64,000 nucleotides of DNA from JBBDXI01 sp040902425 (GTDB lineage Bacteria; Planctomycetota; Phycisphaerae; Phycisphaerales; UBA1924). A program made the translations under genes and the position numbers. Where the stretch lies: NCBI GenBank assembly GCA_040902425.1, contig JBBDXI010000041.1, positions 86,427 to 150,426 of the forward strand, given 5' to 3'. Of this stretch, positions 54,503 through 62,746 are shown piece after piece. Numbering within the stretch: position 1 is the first letter of the stretch; each line of letters begins with the position of its first letter. The notes beneath the pieces are model-generated. The model saw only the letters and a program-made list of their open reading frames with translations, was not told the origin of the DNA and ran no database searches.

Positions 54503-55954
54503 TCAGGCGGACGGTTCCGGGGCGCGGCGGAGGATGAGGGCGGCGTTCTGCCCTCCCAGGGCGCCGGTGGCCACGAGGATATGGCGGAGCGGGGTCTCGC
54601 GCGCTGGCGAGGGGCCCGCCTGGAGGTCAGGGGGCGGGGTCCCGGCGTGCAGCCGCGCGGGCAACTTCTGCTCTGACAGGCATTTAGCGGCGATCGCGAC
54701 GGCGAGCCCGCCCGAGGAGGCCATGCAATCGCCCAGGCTGGGCGTCAGCGTCACCAGCGGAATCTCCCTGAGCCGGCCCCCGAAAACAGCCCGCAGCGCG
54801 CCGGCCTCGCCGGAATCGAAGGCGGGCGTGCCCGAGGCGTGAGGGATGATGGCGTCGATCTGGTCGGGCCTGAGCCCCGCATCGTCCAGGGCGTTCTCGA
54901 TGGCGTACTGCGTGCCCTCGTCGAGGTCGGTGCCCGCGGGCCTGATCCAGCCGTCGCGGGGCGGCGCGGAATGGGCAGCGCCGAAGCCGGCGATCTCCGC
55001 GTAGGCCCTGGCGCCACGCCCGGTGGCCGTGTCGAGCGCCTCCACGATCAGGATGCCGCCCCCCTCGCCCAGAAGCCCGCCGCCCCCCCCCCCCCCGCCA
55101 CGATTGCCGGCGTCGTAGGGCCGGACGAACGCGGCCCCATCCTCGGCGTCGCCCGTGTGCGCGAGCCGCCCCGTCATCTCCATCCGGAGCAGCCGCATGT
55201 GGTTGATCGGCGACTCCGCGCCCCCGGAGAAGCACAGGTCGGCATCCCCCCGCTCGATCACGCGCAGCGACTCGCCGATCGAGAGCAGGCCGCTCGCCTC
55301 AGCGCAGGTGATGGTGTTGCTCGGGCCCTCCGCCCCGTGGATGATCGTGACGTGGCAGGCGAGCATGTTGGGCAGGTACTTGAGCAGCCACAGCGGCGGC
55401 AGGTTGTTCATGGCGCCCGCGCCGCCCTCCGCATCGCCCCAGGCACGAAGGTCCAGCCGACGCCGGATGTCGGATGTCGGATGGCCGTCAGACGTGGAAC
55501 CCGCGGAACGGTCGGGATCGCCGGCCACATCCGACATCGCCGCCGTCGCCATCGCCGTCGTCAGCTCGGTCGTCTCGGCCGCGATCAGCCCCGCGCCGAT
55601 GTGGCACCCCATCCGCGCGTTGGGGTAGGTGGTCGGGTCGGTCGCGCCCTCCGGCAGCGTGCCGCGGGTGACCAGCCGCGCATCCTCGACCGCGAGCTTC
55701 GCCGCCGCCACCGCCAGCTCGATGTCGCGGGCCATCACCTTCACGGCCTTGCGATAACTCTTGGGGACGTAGTCCTTCGCCCCGGTGAACCCGGGGACCT
55801 CCGCGCCGATGCGGCACGGGAAACCGGCGGGGTCGAACAGCCGAATCCGTCTCAGCCCGGAGCGGCCCGCCAACAATCCCTCCCACAGCGGGCCGATGCC
55901 GACCCCAAGGCCGCAGACCGCACCGAGGCCCGTGATGACGACTCGACGCTCCAT
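54503..55954 (-). CDS. Second ketosynthase-family protein, altered active site
   Basis: 483 residues. KS fold with catalytic Cys in NTITCAEASGLLS and the first His as PHASGTPAF (canonical AHGTGT), but the second His is replaced by Asp in TPSLGDCMASSGG (canonical KSMLGHL). It is unlike a chain-length factor, which loses the Cys. It may be a specialised KS or the regulatory half of a heterodimer with FabF at 52323. A run of 14 G (55083-55096) encodes extra glycines where DGF normally precedes GEG, and an inverted repeat (55466-55538) encodes another insertion. Confidence 0.85.
   Translation of the reverse strand: MERRVVITGLGAVCGLGVGIGPLWEGLLAGRSGLRRIRLFDPAGFPCRIGAEVPGFTGAKDYVPKSYRKAVKVMARDIELAVAAAKLAVEDARLVTRGTLPEGATDPTTYPNARMGCHIGAGLIAAETTELTTAMATAAMSDVAGDPDRSAGSTSDGHPTSDIRRRLDLRAWGDAEGGAGAMNNLPPLWLLKYLPNMLACHVTIIHGAEGPSNTITCAEASGLLSIGESLRVIERGDADLCFSGGAESPINHMRLLRMEMTGRLAHTGDAEDGAAFVRPYDAGNRGGGGGGGGLLGEGGGILIVEALDTATGRGARAYAEIAGFGAAHSAPPRDGWIRPAGTDLDEGTQYAIENALDDAGLRPDQIDAIIPHASGTPAFDSGEAGALRAVFGGRLREIPLVTLTPSLGDCMASSGGLAVAIAAKCLSEQKLPARLHAGTPPPDLQAGPSPARETPLRHILVATGALGGQNAALILRRAPEPSA
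55083..55096 (-). repeat. G14 homopolymer in ketosynthase coding strand
   Basis: Fourteen C on the plus strand, read as G14 in the gene (residues NRGGGGGGGG). It is prone to slippage and to sequencing error. Confidence 0.85.
55466..55538. repeat. Inverted repeat inside the second ketosynthase
   Basis: Perfect 12-bp arms GATGTCGGATGT (55466-55477) and inverse (55527-55538), with GGCC tracts just inside. It encodes about 25 residues (SAGSTSDGHPTSDI) not expected in the family, in frame. Confidence 0.75.
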
Positions 55955-56083
55955 GGGAGCCGCAGTCTAGGGGCGGATGAGGGCCGGGCGTGCCCGCGGG
56001 GAGCCGCCGGCGCGGCCGGCGCTGGCATGCAGTACCATCCGGTCGCGGCGGGGGGCGGGGGCGGCCACAGCGAAGGGGTTTGA

Positions 56084-57613
56084 GTGCTTCGGATGCTGCT
56101 CTCGGTACTGGTGCTGGCTGCGCTGCTGCCGGGGTGCGTGGTCGCCTACGACCCGGCCGCGCCCGCGCGCTTCGGGATCGGCGAGCAGTCGCCGATGCGC
56201 CTGGTGGCCCCGCCCGGCCCGCCATCGCCGCTCGGGGCGGATGTCCCCGCCGTGGACCCGCCGCCGGCGCCGGCGCACGCCGCGCCGCGCCCCGCTGCCC
56301 AGGCCCCCCGGCCCGGCGCCGCCACGATCCCCGGCTCGCCCGCCGGCGAGCAGTTGGCGTGGCTCGTCGCGGCCCTCGGCGGGGAGGGCGACCTGCGACG
56401 GGTGGAGCGGCGGCTGTCCGCGTCGTTCCGCGAGCGCAGCTCCGCCTCCGATGTGCGGACGACCATCGAGCAGTGGCGACGCGATGTCCTCGGCAGCGGC
56501 CGGGTGGTCCTCGAGGAGGTCTCGCCCGAGGCCGAGCGGGAGCTGAGCGCGCGGGTCCGGTCGCTCGCCACCGGCCGCGCCACCCTGCTCCGCGTCAGCG
56601 TCGATGAGGCGGGCCTGATCCGCTCGCTGTGGCTGGCCCCGGCCGTGGAGAGCACGCTGGCGTCGGCGTCGTCGTGGGCGGAGCTGGACACCCACCTGGC
56701 GGGGCTCCCGGGGCGAGCGGCCCTCGCGGCGTACGAGCTGATCGAGCCGACGCCGGACGGCCTCAGGCCCCTGCGTCATGTCCACGCGTTCTCGCCGGGC
56801 TTGTCAATGGCGATCGGCGCGGGCGGGGCCCGGCTGTACGTGCTGGCCGCGGCGGCGCAGATGGTGACCTCGGGCGAGGCCAACTGGGACGGGATGATCA
56901 CGGTCCAGGATTCGCTCAAGAGCCTGCCCCCGGGCCGGATGCAACTGCTCCGCGAAGGGGTGGAGGTGACGCTGGCGGAGGTCGTCGATGCGCTGTGCGC
57001 CCTCGGCGATCACACCGCCTTCGACCACCTGCTCGAGAGGGTGGGACGCCGGCGGGCCGAGGATGCCGCGCGCCGCTTCGGCGGCGAGGGGACCCGCAAC
57101 ATCCCCTTCCTCAGCACGATGGAGGCCTTCCGCCTGAAACTGACGACCGACCCGGACCTGGCGGCGAGGTACCTCACCGCGGATGAGACCGAGCGGCGGA
57201 ACCTGCTGGCGCCCGGCGGCCCGGTGGAGCAGGCCCCCATCGCGCCGGAGGCCGCGGCCCAGTGGAAATCGCCGCGCCTGGTGGCCGAGGTGGGCTGGTT
57301 CGCGACGGCCACAGCATGCTGCGCGATGGCAGCGGAGCTTCGCCGGGTGGAGCAGGTCCCCGGGATGGAGACGCTGGGGCGTTCGCTCCGCAAGGCGCAG
57401 CGCGACGAGATCGACGGGCGCACCTGGCGGAGCGCCGCCTGCCTCGACGGCGCGGAGCCCGGGGTGTTCAGCGCGACGTGGCTGCTCCAGCGCGAGGACG
57501 GGCGCTGGTTCGTCATGTCGCTGGCGTGGAACAACCCGGGGGCGGCGCTCGATGCGGGCCGGGCCGGCGAACTCTCCGCGGCCGCCCTGCGCCTGCTGGC
57601 CCGCGAACCGTGA
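56084..57613 (+). CDS. Beta-lactamase-fold lipoprotein without catalytic residues
   Basis: 509 residues. Lipobox LAALLPGCVVAYD, a Pro/Ala-rich linker, then a class A beta-lactamase/serine-hydrolase-like domain recognisable from LYVLAAAAQMV, WDGMITVQDSLKSLPPGRMQ and FDHLLERVGRRR plus NIPFLSTMEAFRLKL. The nucleophile motif SxxK is replaced (IGAGGARLYVL) and SDN reads GDH, so it is probably a binding or scaffold protein rather than an enzyme. GTG 56084 or ATG 56093 are alternative starts. Confidence 0.8.
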   Translation: MLRMLLSVLVLAALLPGCVVAYDPAAPARFGIGEQSPMRLVAPPGPPSPLGADVPAVDPPPAPAHAAPRPAAQAPRPGAATIPGSPAGEQLAWLVAALGGEGDLRRVERRLSASFRERSSASDVRTTIEQWRRDVLGSGRVVLEEVSPEAERELSARVRSLATGRATLLRVSVDEAGLIRSLWLAPAVESTLASASSWAELDTHLAGLPGRAALAAYELIEPTPDGLRPLRHVHAFSPGLSMAIGAGGARLYVLAAAAQMVTSGEANWDGMITVQDSLKSLPPGRMQLLREGVEVTLAEVVDALCALGDHTAFDHLLERVGRRRAEDAARRFGGEGTRNIPFLSTMEAFRLKLTTDPDLAARYLTADETERRNLLAPGGPVEQAPIAPEAAAQWKSPRLVAEVGWFATATACCAMAAELRRVEQVPGMETLGRSLRKAQRDEIDGRTWRSAACLDGAEPGVFSATWLLQREDGRWFVMSLAWNNPGAALDAGRAGELSAAALRLLAREP

Positions 57614-57617
57614 GGCC

Positions 57618-58510
57618 TCAGGCCGCGCGCCGGCGCCGGGCCTTGGCGGCGGCGGGCTGATCGGCGGTCGTGCCGATCACCGACGGGTTGATCGCCCGCG
57701 CCTCGGCCATGGCCTCGCGGGCGTCCAGGACCGCGCCGGTGAGCTCGGCCTGGAGCGATCTCACCCGCATCGTCAGGATGCCCACCTCGGCGCGGAGCGC
57801 CTCGCGCGTCTCCAGCGCGCGCTCGATGGCCCGGGCCGTGTCGAGGGCCGCGCCGGCCGGCTCGGCGGGCGCCTGCGTGGCCGCGCCGGCTGTGGTGCCG
57901 CCGGCGCGCGCCGCNNNNNNNNNNGGGGTTGTGGGGGGGGGCGTGGGGCGGGTGAAGGCATGGGGGGAGCGGTTGTATGCGGCGGGGGTGGCGGGGGGGG
58001 GGCCGGGCGGGGGGGGGCGCCGCCGGCGCGCGCCGCGAGCTCGTCGAGCCCCCCGGCCAGCACATCGCCCCGGGCCTGCACGAGGTCAAGGCGGCTGCCG
58101 AGGTCCGCCATCATGGCCTCCGCCCGCCGGCGGAAGGCGTCCTCGGCCTTGCGGAGCATCTCGTCGTGGTGCCGGGCCATCTCGGCGAGGCGGGCCTCCA
58201 GCCACCCGAGCCGCGCGCCGGAAAGCTCCTCGATGCGCCGCTCGACCGCCTGCGCCTCCGTGAGGTGCCGCGTCGCCTTCGCCAGCAGCCCCTGGGCCTG
58301 CAGGGCCCTGGCCTCGGCGGTTTCCAGCGCGTGGGCCGCGCCGCAGATCCGCCGCTCCAGCACCGTCGACGGCTCGCGGAGGCGGTGCTCGTGGATCGCG
58401 TCGCGCGTCGCGGCCTCGTTCAAGGCCCCCGCGCGCTGCGTGGCATCCTCGATCAGCGAGGTCAGGGCCATGGCCATGTCGTCGGCGTTGGTCTGGGCGG
58501 CGGTGTTCAT
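57618..58510 (-). CDS. Coiled-coil protein of unknown function (contains assembly artefact)
   Basis: About 256 residues once the gap is resolved. The N-terminal part is long charged helix (LTEAQAVERRIEELSGARLG, EMARHHDEMLRKAEDAFRRR), the C-terminal part another coiled coil (ERALETREALRAEVGILTMR) ending in a basic tail. The gap at 57915-57924 and adjacent G-rich bases are bracketed by an 18-bp direct repeat (57897-57914 and 58019-58036); joining the repeats removes 122 bases and makes one continuous frame (AARAGGTTAGAATQAPAE). GGAGA precedes the ATG at 58510. Confidence 0.7.
57915..57924. other. Assembly gap (10 N), probably artefactual
   Basis: Ten N followed by about 94 unusually G-rich bases, then a second copy of the 18 bases that precede the gap. 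The simplest reading is two overlapping contig ends that were not merged. Confidence 0.85.
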
Positions 58511-58642
58511 CGCGGCTCTCCGGGGTGTGCCCCATGCATCGGCCAGACCGGGGAGCCGATAAAGATGCGCCCCGGAATCGCCGAAGTCTGCCGTGCCGAC
58601 CCGCGCCCCGGGGTCGCGGTGCGCGCCTCATACACTTGCCCC

Positions 58643-59539
58643 ATGACGACCGAGCACCCCCACCGCAGCGACGAGCCCCACGCACAGGGCGGCGGCGTGC
58701 GGCTCCAGCGGTTCATGGCCGCGGCCGGGGTGGGGCCGCGCCGGGCCTGCGAGCGGATGATCGAGGAGGGCCGGGTGAAGGTGAACGGCCGCCGGGTGAC
58801 CCGCCTCCCCGCGTTCGTCGTCCCGGGTCAGGACCGGGTCTCGGTCGACGGCCGCCCCCTGAGCGCCGAGCGGGCCCGCCCGGTCTACATCATGGTCAAC
58901 AAGCCCGAGCGGACGCTCGTCACCAGCGCCGACGAGCCCGGCATGGGGCGCACGACCGTGCTGGACCTGGTGGACCACCCCGCCAAGCCACGCCTCGTGG
59001 CCGCCGGCCGCCTCGACTACTCGACCACGGGCCTTGTGCTGCTCACCAGCGACGGCCCGATGGTGAACCGCCTCACGCACCCGCGCTTCGGCGTGCCCAA
59101 GGTCTACCGCGCCGTGGTGAAGGGCGCGCTGCAGGCCCCCGACCTGCTCCGCATCCGCGGGGCGATGCTCAAGGACCTGCGCCGCGCCGACCGCGCTGCC
59201 CCGCGGCCCCGCCCGGGCGAGCGGGGATCGGGCCTGGAGCTGCGCGTCGCCGGGCGCGAGATGGGCAGGACGGTGCTCGAGATCGAGCTGAGCGAGGGCC
59301 GCACCGGCAACCTGGCGAAGATGCTCGCCGCCGCCGGCGTCGCCGTGCGGAAGCTCGAGCGCACCGCGATCGGCCCGCTGCGCCTGACCGGCCTGGCCCG
59401 CGCCAGCTGGCGCGAGCTGGACCGCCACGAGATCCGCTCCCTGCGCGACGCCGCCCGCGGACGCCCGGGGAGCCGGGAGCCCGCCCCGAACGCCCGGGCC
59501 GACGCCCGCCAGCGTTCACGCCAGAGGCGACCCGCATGA
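58643..59539 (+). CDS. 23S/16S rRNA pseudouridine synthase, RsuA/RluB family
   Basis: 298 residues. N-terminal S4 RNA-binding domain (RLQRFMAAAGVGPRRACERM, EGRVKVNGRRVTRLP) and a catalytic domain with GRLDYSTTGLVLLTSDG, whose Asp is the nucleophile that makes pseudouridine, plus VPKVYRAVVKG and EGRTGNLAKMLAA. Basic N- and C-terminal tails. The RluB/RluE/RluF or RsuA target cannot be told. Its TGA overlaps the next ATG (ATGA), so the two are coupled. Confidence 0.92.
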   Translation: MTTEHPHRSDEPHAQGGGVRLQRFMAAAGVGPRRACERMIEEGRVKVNGRRVTRLPAFVVPGQDRVSVDGRPLSAERARPVYIMVNKPERTLVTSADEPGMGRTTVLDLVDHPAKPRLVAAGRLDYSTTGLVLLTSDGPMVNRLTHPRFGVPKVYRAVVKGALQAPDLLRIRGAMLKDLRRADRAAPRPRPGERGSGLELRVAGREMGRTVLEIELSEGRTGNLAKMLAAAGVAVRKLERTAIGPLRLTGLARASWRELDRHEIRSLRDAARGRPGSREPAPNARADARQRSRQRRPA

Positions 59540-60969
59540 AACCCCGCGCCCCCTCGCGCCTCACCGCCCTCATCGACCGCTTCCACCAGCGCCAGCGGGC
59601 CACCATCAACCTGTTCCGCAACAGCGCCCTGGAGGCGCAGAAGTCGCGCCTCCCCCAGATGGCCGCGGCCCTGTCGTACCGCACCGTCTTCGGCCTCATC
59701 CCCGTCCTCGTCGTCAGCCTCGTGGCCATCCGCGTGTTCTTCGTGAACAACGACGACATCGCCAAGCTGGTCAGCACCATCCTCCAGCACAGCGGCCTCA
59801 GCTCGATCAACCTCGACGACCAGGCGCTGATGGGCCCGATGCCCGAGGAGGCCGCGCCCGCCGCGGCCCCGGCGCAGACGCAGAACCTGGACAAGTGGAT
59901 CAAGGACCTCGTCGAGAAAGTCGGCGGGATCAACTTCGCCGCCGTCGGCTACATCAGCCTCGCGGCCCTGCTCTACGCCGCGCTCTCGATGCTCGTCGAG
60001 GTCGAGCGGGCCTTCAACCAGATCTACCGCGTCCCCGCCGGCCGCTCCTGGGTCCGCCGACTCACGCAGTACTGGACGATGCTCACCCTCGGCACGCTCG
60101 CCCTCGCCGCCACGTTCGTCGTCGGCCAGAAGTTCACCGTGTGGGTCGAGTCCGCCGCCAACTGGGGCGAACAGCGCGCGATGATCGTCGCCGCCGTCGG
60201 CTACCTCGTCACCGTCACGATCAGTTGCGCCCTCCTCGTGATGGCCTACATGGTCGTCCCCAACACCCGCGTCAAGTTCGGCGCCGCCCTCGCGGGCGCG
60301 GCGTTCGCCGCCCTCCTCTGGGAGGCCGGAAAGTGGGGCTTCACCCAGTACATCCGCTACTCCGCCGGCTACGCCCGCCTCTACGGGTCCCTCGCCCTCA
60401 TCCCCCTCTTCCTGCTCTGGATCTACGTCACCTGGTGCATCGTCCTCTACGGCCTCAACTTCGCCTACTACCTCCAGCACGGCCGCTTCCAGACCCGCGC
60501 CCAGCCCACCGAGGTCCTCGGCCAGGCCATCGTCGATCCCGCCGCGGCCCTCGCCGTCATGGCCTCCCTCGCCCGCCGCTTCGAGAGCGGCAAGCCCCCC
60601 TCGGCCGCCAGGGTGGCCGCGGACATCGGCGTGCAGGAGCCCATCGCCCGCCAGTTGCTGGAGCGGCTGGTCGTCGCGGGCCTGGTCCTGCCGGTGCGTG
60701 CCGATGCCCAGCGCGAGGAGCTGTTCACGCTCGCCCGCCCGCCGGAGCGGATCACCGCCGAGGAGATCGTCGCCCTGGGCGAGGAGTTCGCCGGCGGCGT
60801 GAAGGATGACCCGGTGGGCACCACCATGCACGACGCCCGCCTCGCCTCCGTGCGCGGCAAGACCCTGGCCGCCTTCGCCGGCGCCCCGCGCACGCCCCCC
60901 GGCCCCGAGGAGCCGCACGCCCAGCGCGCCCCTCGCCCCGCGCAGCCGCCGGTGCCCGCGCGCACCTGA
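59536..60969 (+). CDS. YihY/BrkB family membrane protein with C-terminal winged-helix-like part
   Basis: 477 residues. The YihY/UPF0761 core has about six membrane helices: MAAALSYRTVFGLIPVLVVS, LAALLYAALSMLVEVERAFN, LTLGTLALAATFVVG, VTVTISCALLVMAYM, ALAGAAFAALLWEAGKWGF and LIPLFLLWIYVTWCIVLYG. A cytoplasmic C-terminal segment resembles a winged helix (AARVAADIGVQEPIARQLLE). The Ala/Pro/Glu-rich loop after helix 1 is lineage-specific. Function is uncertain. ATG overlaps the upstream TGA. Confidence 0.9.
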   Translation: MKPRAPSRLTALIDRFHQRQRATINLFRNSALEAQKSRLPQMAAALSYRTVFGLIPVLVVSLVAIRVFFVNNDDIAKLVSTILQHSGLSSINLDDQALMGPMPEEAAPAAAPAQTQNLDKWIKDLVEKVGGINFAAVGYISLAALLYAALSMLVEVERAFNQIYRVPAGRSWVRRLTQYWTMLTLGTLALAATFVVGQKFTVWVESAANWGEQRAMIVAAVGYLVTVTISCALLVMAYMVVPNTRVKFGAALAGAAFAALLWEAGKWGFTQYIRYSAGYARLYGSLALIPLFLLWIYVTWCIVLYGLNFAYYLQHGRFQTRAQPTEVLGQAIVDPAAALAVMASLARRFESGKPPSAARVAADIGVQEPIARQLLERLVVAGLVLPVRADAQREELFTLARPPERITAEEIVALGEEFAGGVKDDPVGTTMHDARLASVRGKTLAAFAGAPRTPPGPEEPHAQRAPRPAQPPVPART

Positions 60970-60984
60970 CCCGGGGCAGCCGCA

Positions 60985-61076
60985 CCTCGATGCCCCCGCC
61001 TCGATGCCTCGACGCCCCGTGCCTCGATGCCTCGATGCCCTACCTCGATGCCTCGATGCCTCGTGCCTCGATGCCT
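60985..61076. repeat. Tandem CCTCGATG repeats upstream of glyS
   Basis: Seven exact CCTCGATG units plus degraded ones (CCTCGACG, CCTCGTG) in 92 bases between the YihY-family stop and the glyS start. Each unit carries ATG, so several false starts arise here. Confidence 0.85.
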
Positions 61077-61112
61077 CTCTTCCCTATCATCCCCCCCTCC
61101 CGGAGCCCGCCC

Positions 61113-62744
61113 GTGCCCGACGCCCCCGCCCAGCCCGCCTCCGCCCCCCGCTCCAAGTCCATGGACGACATCATGGCGCTCTGCAAGCGCCGCGGCTTCG
61201 TCTACCAGGCGAGCGAGATCTACGGCGGCATCAACGGCTTCTGGGACTACGGGCCGCTGGGCGCCCAGCTCAAGAAAAACCTCCGCGACGCGTGGTGGAC
61301 CGACATGATCATGGTCCCCTGCGGCGGGCGCCCGGGACCGAGCAACCAGCGCGTCCGCTGCGTCCCCCTCGAGACCTGCATCATCCAGAACCCCAAGGTC
61401 TGGGAAGCCAGCGGACACCTCTCTGGCTTCAACGATCCGAGAGTCGATTGTCGCGCCTGCAAAGCCCGTTTCCGCGCGGATCATCTCTGGACTGTGAGGT
61501 TCGGAGAGAGCGTTTCAGTAAGCGATGATGCCGTCGAGTTTGTCGAGAATCGGGTAGTTGCCATTGCTACGGAAGCCTCGTCAAAGGGCGAAGCGATGTC
61601 AAGAGACGTTCGGAAGCTTGGCGAGAAGCTCTGTGCGAAGCGCGGCATCAGGATGCAGACATTCTCAGCTCGGCCAGGCCTTGAACTGCCAATGCACGAG
61701 TACGCTTGCGGCAACTGTGGTGAAGTCGGAACGCTGACGGAGCCGCGTCAATTCAACCTGATGTTCCCCACAGTTGTCGGCGCAACTGGAGACCCCGAGC
61801 AGGACAGAGCCTACCTCCGTCCCGAAACCGCCCAAGGCGTCTTCGTCAACTTCAAAAACGTCGTAGACACCACCCGCGTCCGAATCCCTTTCGGCATCGG
61901 CAACACCGGCAAGTCCTTCCGCAACGAAGTCACCCCCCGCAACTTCACCTTCCGCTCCCGCGAGTTCGAGCAGGCCGAGCTCGAGTTTTTCTGCCACCCC
62001 TCCGAGAGCCAGGAGTGGTACGCCTTCTGGCGCGACTACCGCATGCAGTGGTGGCAGTCCCTCGGCCTCGCCGGCGACAACCTCCGCCTCCGCGAGCACG
62101 CCAAGGACGAACTCTCCCACTATTCCTGCGGCACCTCCGACGTCGAGTACCGCTTCCCCTTCACCGCCCCCGACTTCGGCGAGCTCGAGGGCATCGCCCA
62201 CCGCGGCGATTACGACCTCCGCCAGCACCAGGAGCACTCCAGGGTCAAGCTCGAGTACTTCGACACCGAGCGCGGCGAGCTGCTCCCCAACGGGTCGCCG
62301 AAAGGCGAGCGCTACCTCCCGCACTGCATCGAGCCCGCGGCCGGCCTCGACCGCGGCGTCCTCGCCGTCCTCTGCGAGTCCTACACGAAGGACGAGTCCC
62401 GCCCCTCCCCGGAGATCATGCGCTTCCACCCCCGCCTCGCCCCCATCAAGGCCGCGGTCTTCCCGCTCGTGAACAAGGACGGCATGCCCGAGGTCGCCGA
62501 GAAACTCTTCGACGACCTCTCCCGCCGCTTTGCGCGCCAGGGCTTCATCGAGACCGACGCCAAGCAGTCGATCGGCAAGCGCTACGCCCGCATGGATGAG
62601 GCCGGCACCCCCTTCTGCTTCACCATCGACGGCGACACCCTGAAGGACCAGACCGTCACCGTCCGCGACCGCGACACCGGCGCCCAGCAGCGCATCGCCA
62701 TCGACCAGGCCACCGCCTTCCTCGGCGAGAAGCTCGGGGTGTAG
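61113..62744 (+). CDS. glyS: Glycyl-tRNA synthetase (eukaryote/archaeal-like alpha2 class II type)
   Basis: 543 residues. Charges tRNA-Gly. Motifs are GFVYQASEIYGGINGFWDYG, RPETAQGVFVNFKNV and the class II motif 2 region FRNEVTPRNFTFRSREFEQ, with the anticodon-binding domain at the end (LAPIKAAVFPLVNKDGMPE). A zinc-ribbon insertion has DCRACK and YACGNCGEVG. The GTG at 61113 has GGAG seven bases upstream, so the tandem repeats lie outside the gene. Codons from about 61420 to 61830, covering the zinc insertion, are clearly less GC-rich than the rest. Confidence 0.95.
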   Translation: MPDAPAQPASAPRSKSMDDIMALCKRRGFVYQASEIYGGINGFWDYGPLGAQLKKNLRDAWWTDMIMVPCGGRPGPSNQRVRCVPLETCIIQNPKVWEASGHLSGFNDPRVDCRACKARFRADHLWTVRFGESVSVSDDAVEFVENRVVAIATEASSKGEAMSRDVRKLGEKLCAKRGIRMQTFSARPGLELPMHEYACGNCGEVGTLTEPRQFNLMFPTVVGATGDPEQDRAYLRPETAQGVFVNFKNVVDTTRVRIPFGIGNTGKSFRNEVTPRNFTFRSREFEQAELEFFCHPSESQEWYAFWRDYRMQWWQSLGLAGDNLRLREHAKDELSHYSCGTSDVEYRFPFTAPDFGELEGIAHRGDYDLRQHQEHSRVKLEYFDTERGELLPNGSPKGERYLPHCIEPAAGLDRGVLAVLCESYTKDESRPSPEIMRFHPRLAPIKAAVFPLVNKDGMPEVAEKLFDDLSRRFARQGFIETDAKQSIGKRYARMDEAGTPFCFTIDGDTLKDQTVTVRDRDTGAQQRIAIDQATAFLGEKLGV

Positions 62745-62746
62745 CC

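Noticed and set aside
60985..61112. Extended glycyl-tRNA synthetase start at 60990 in the tandem repeats
   Set aside because: The extra residues are repeat-derived (CLDASMP type) and GTG 61113 has a proper ribosome site.
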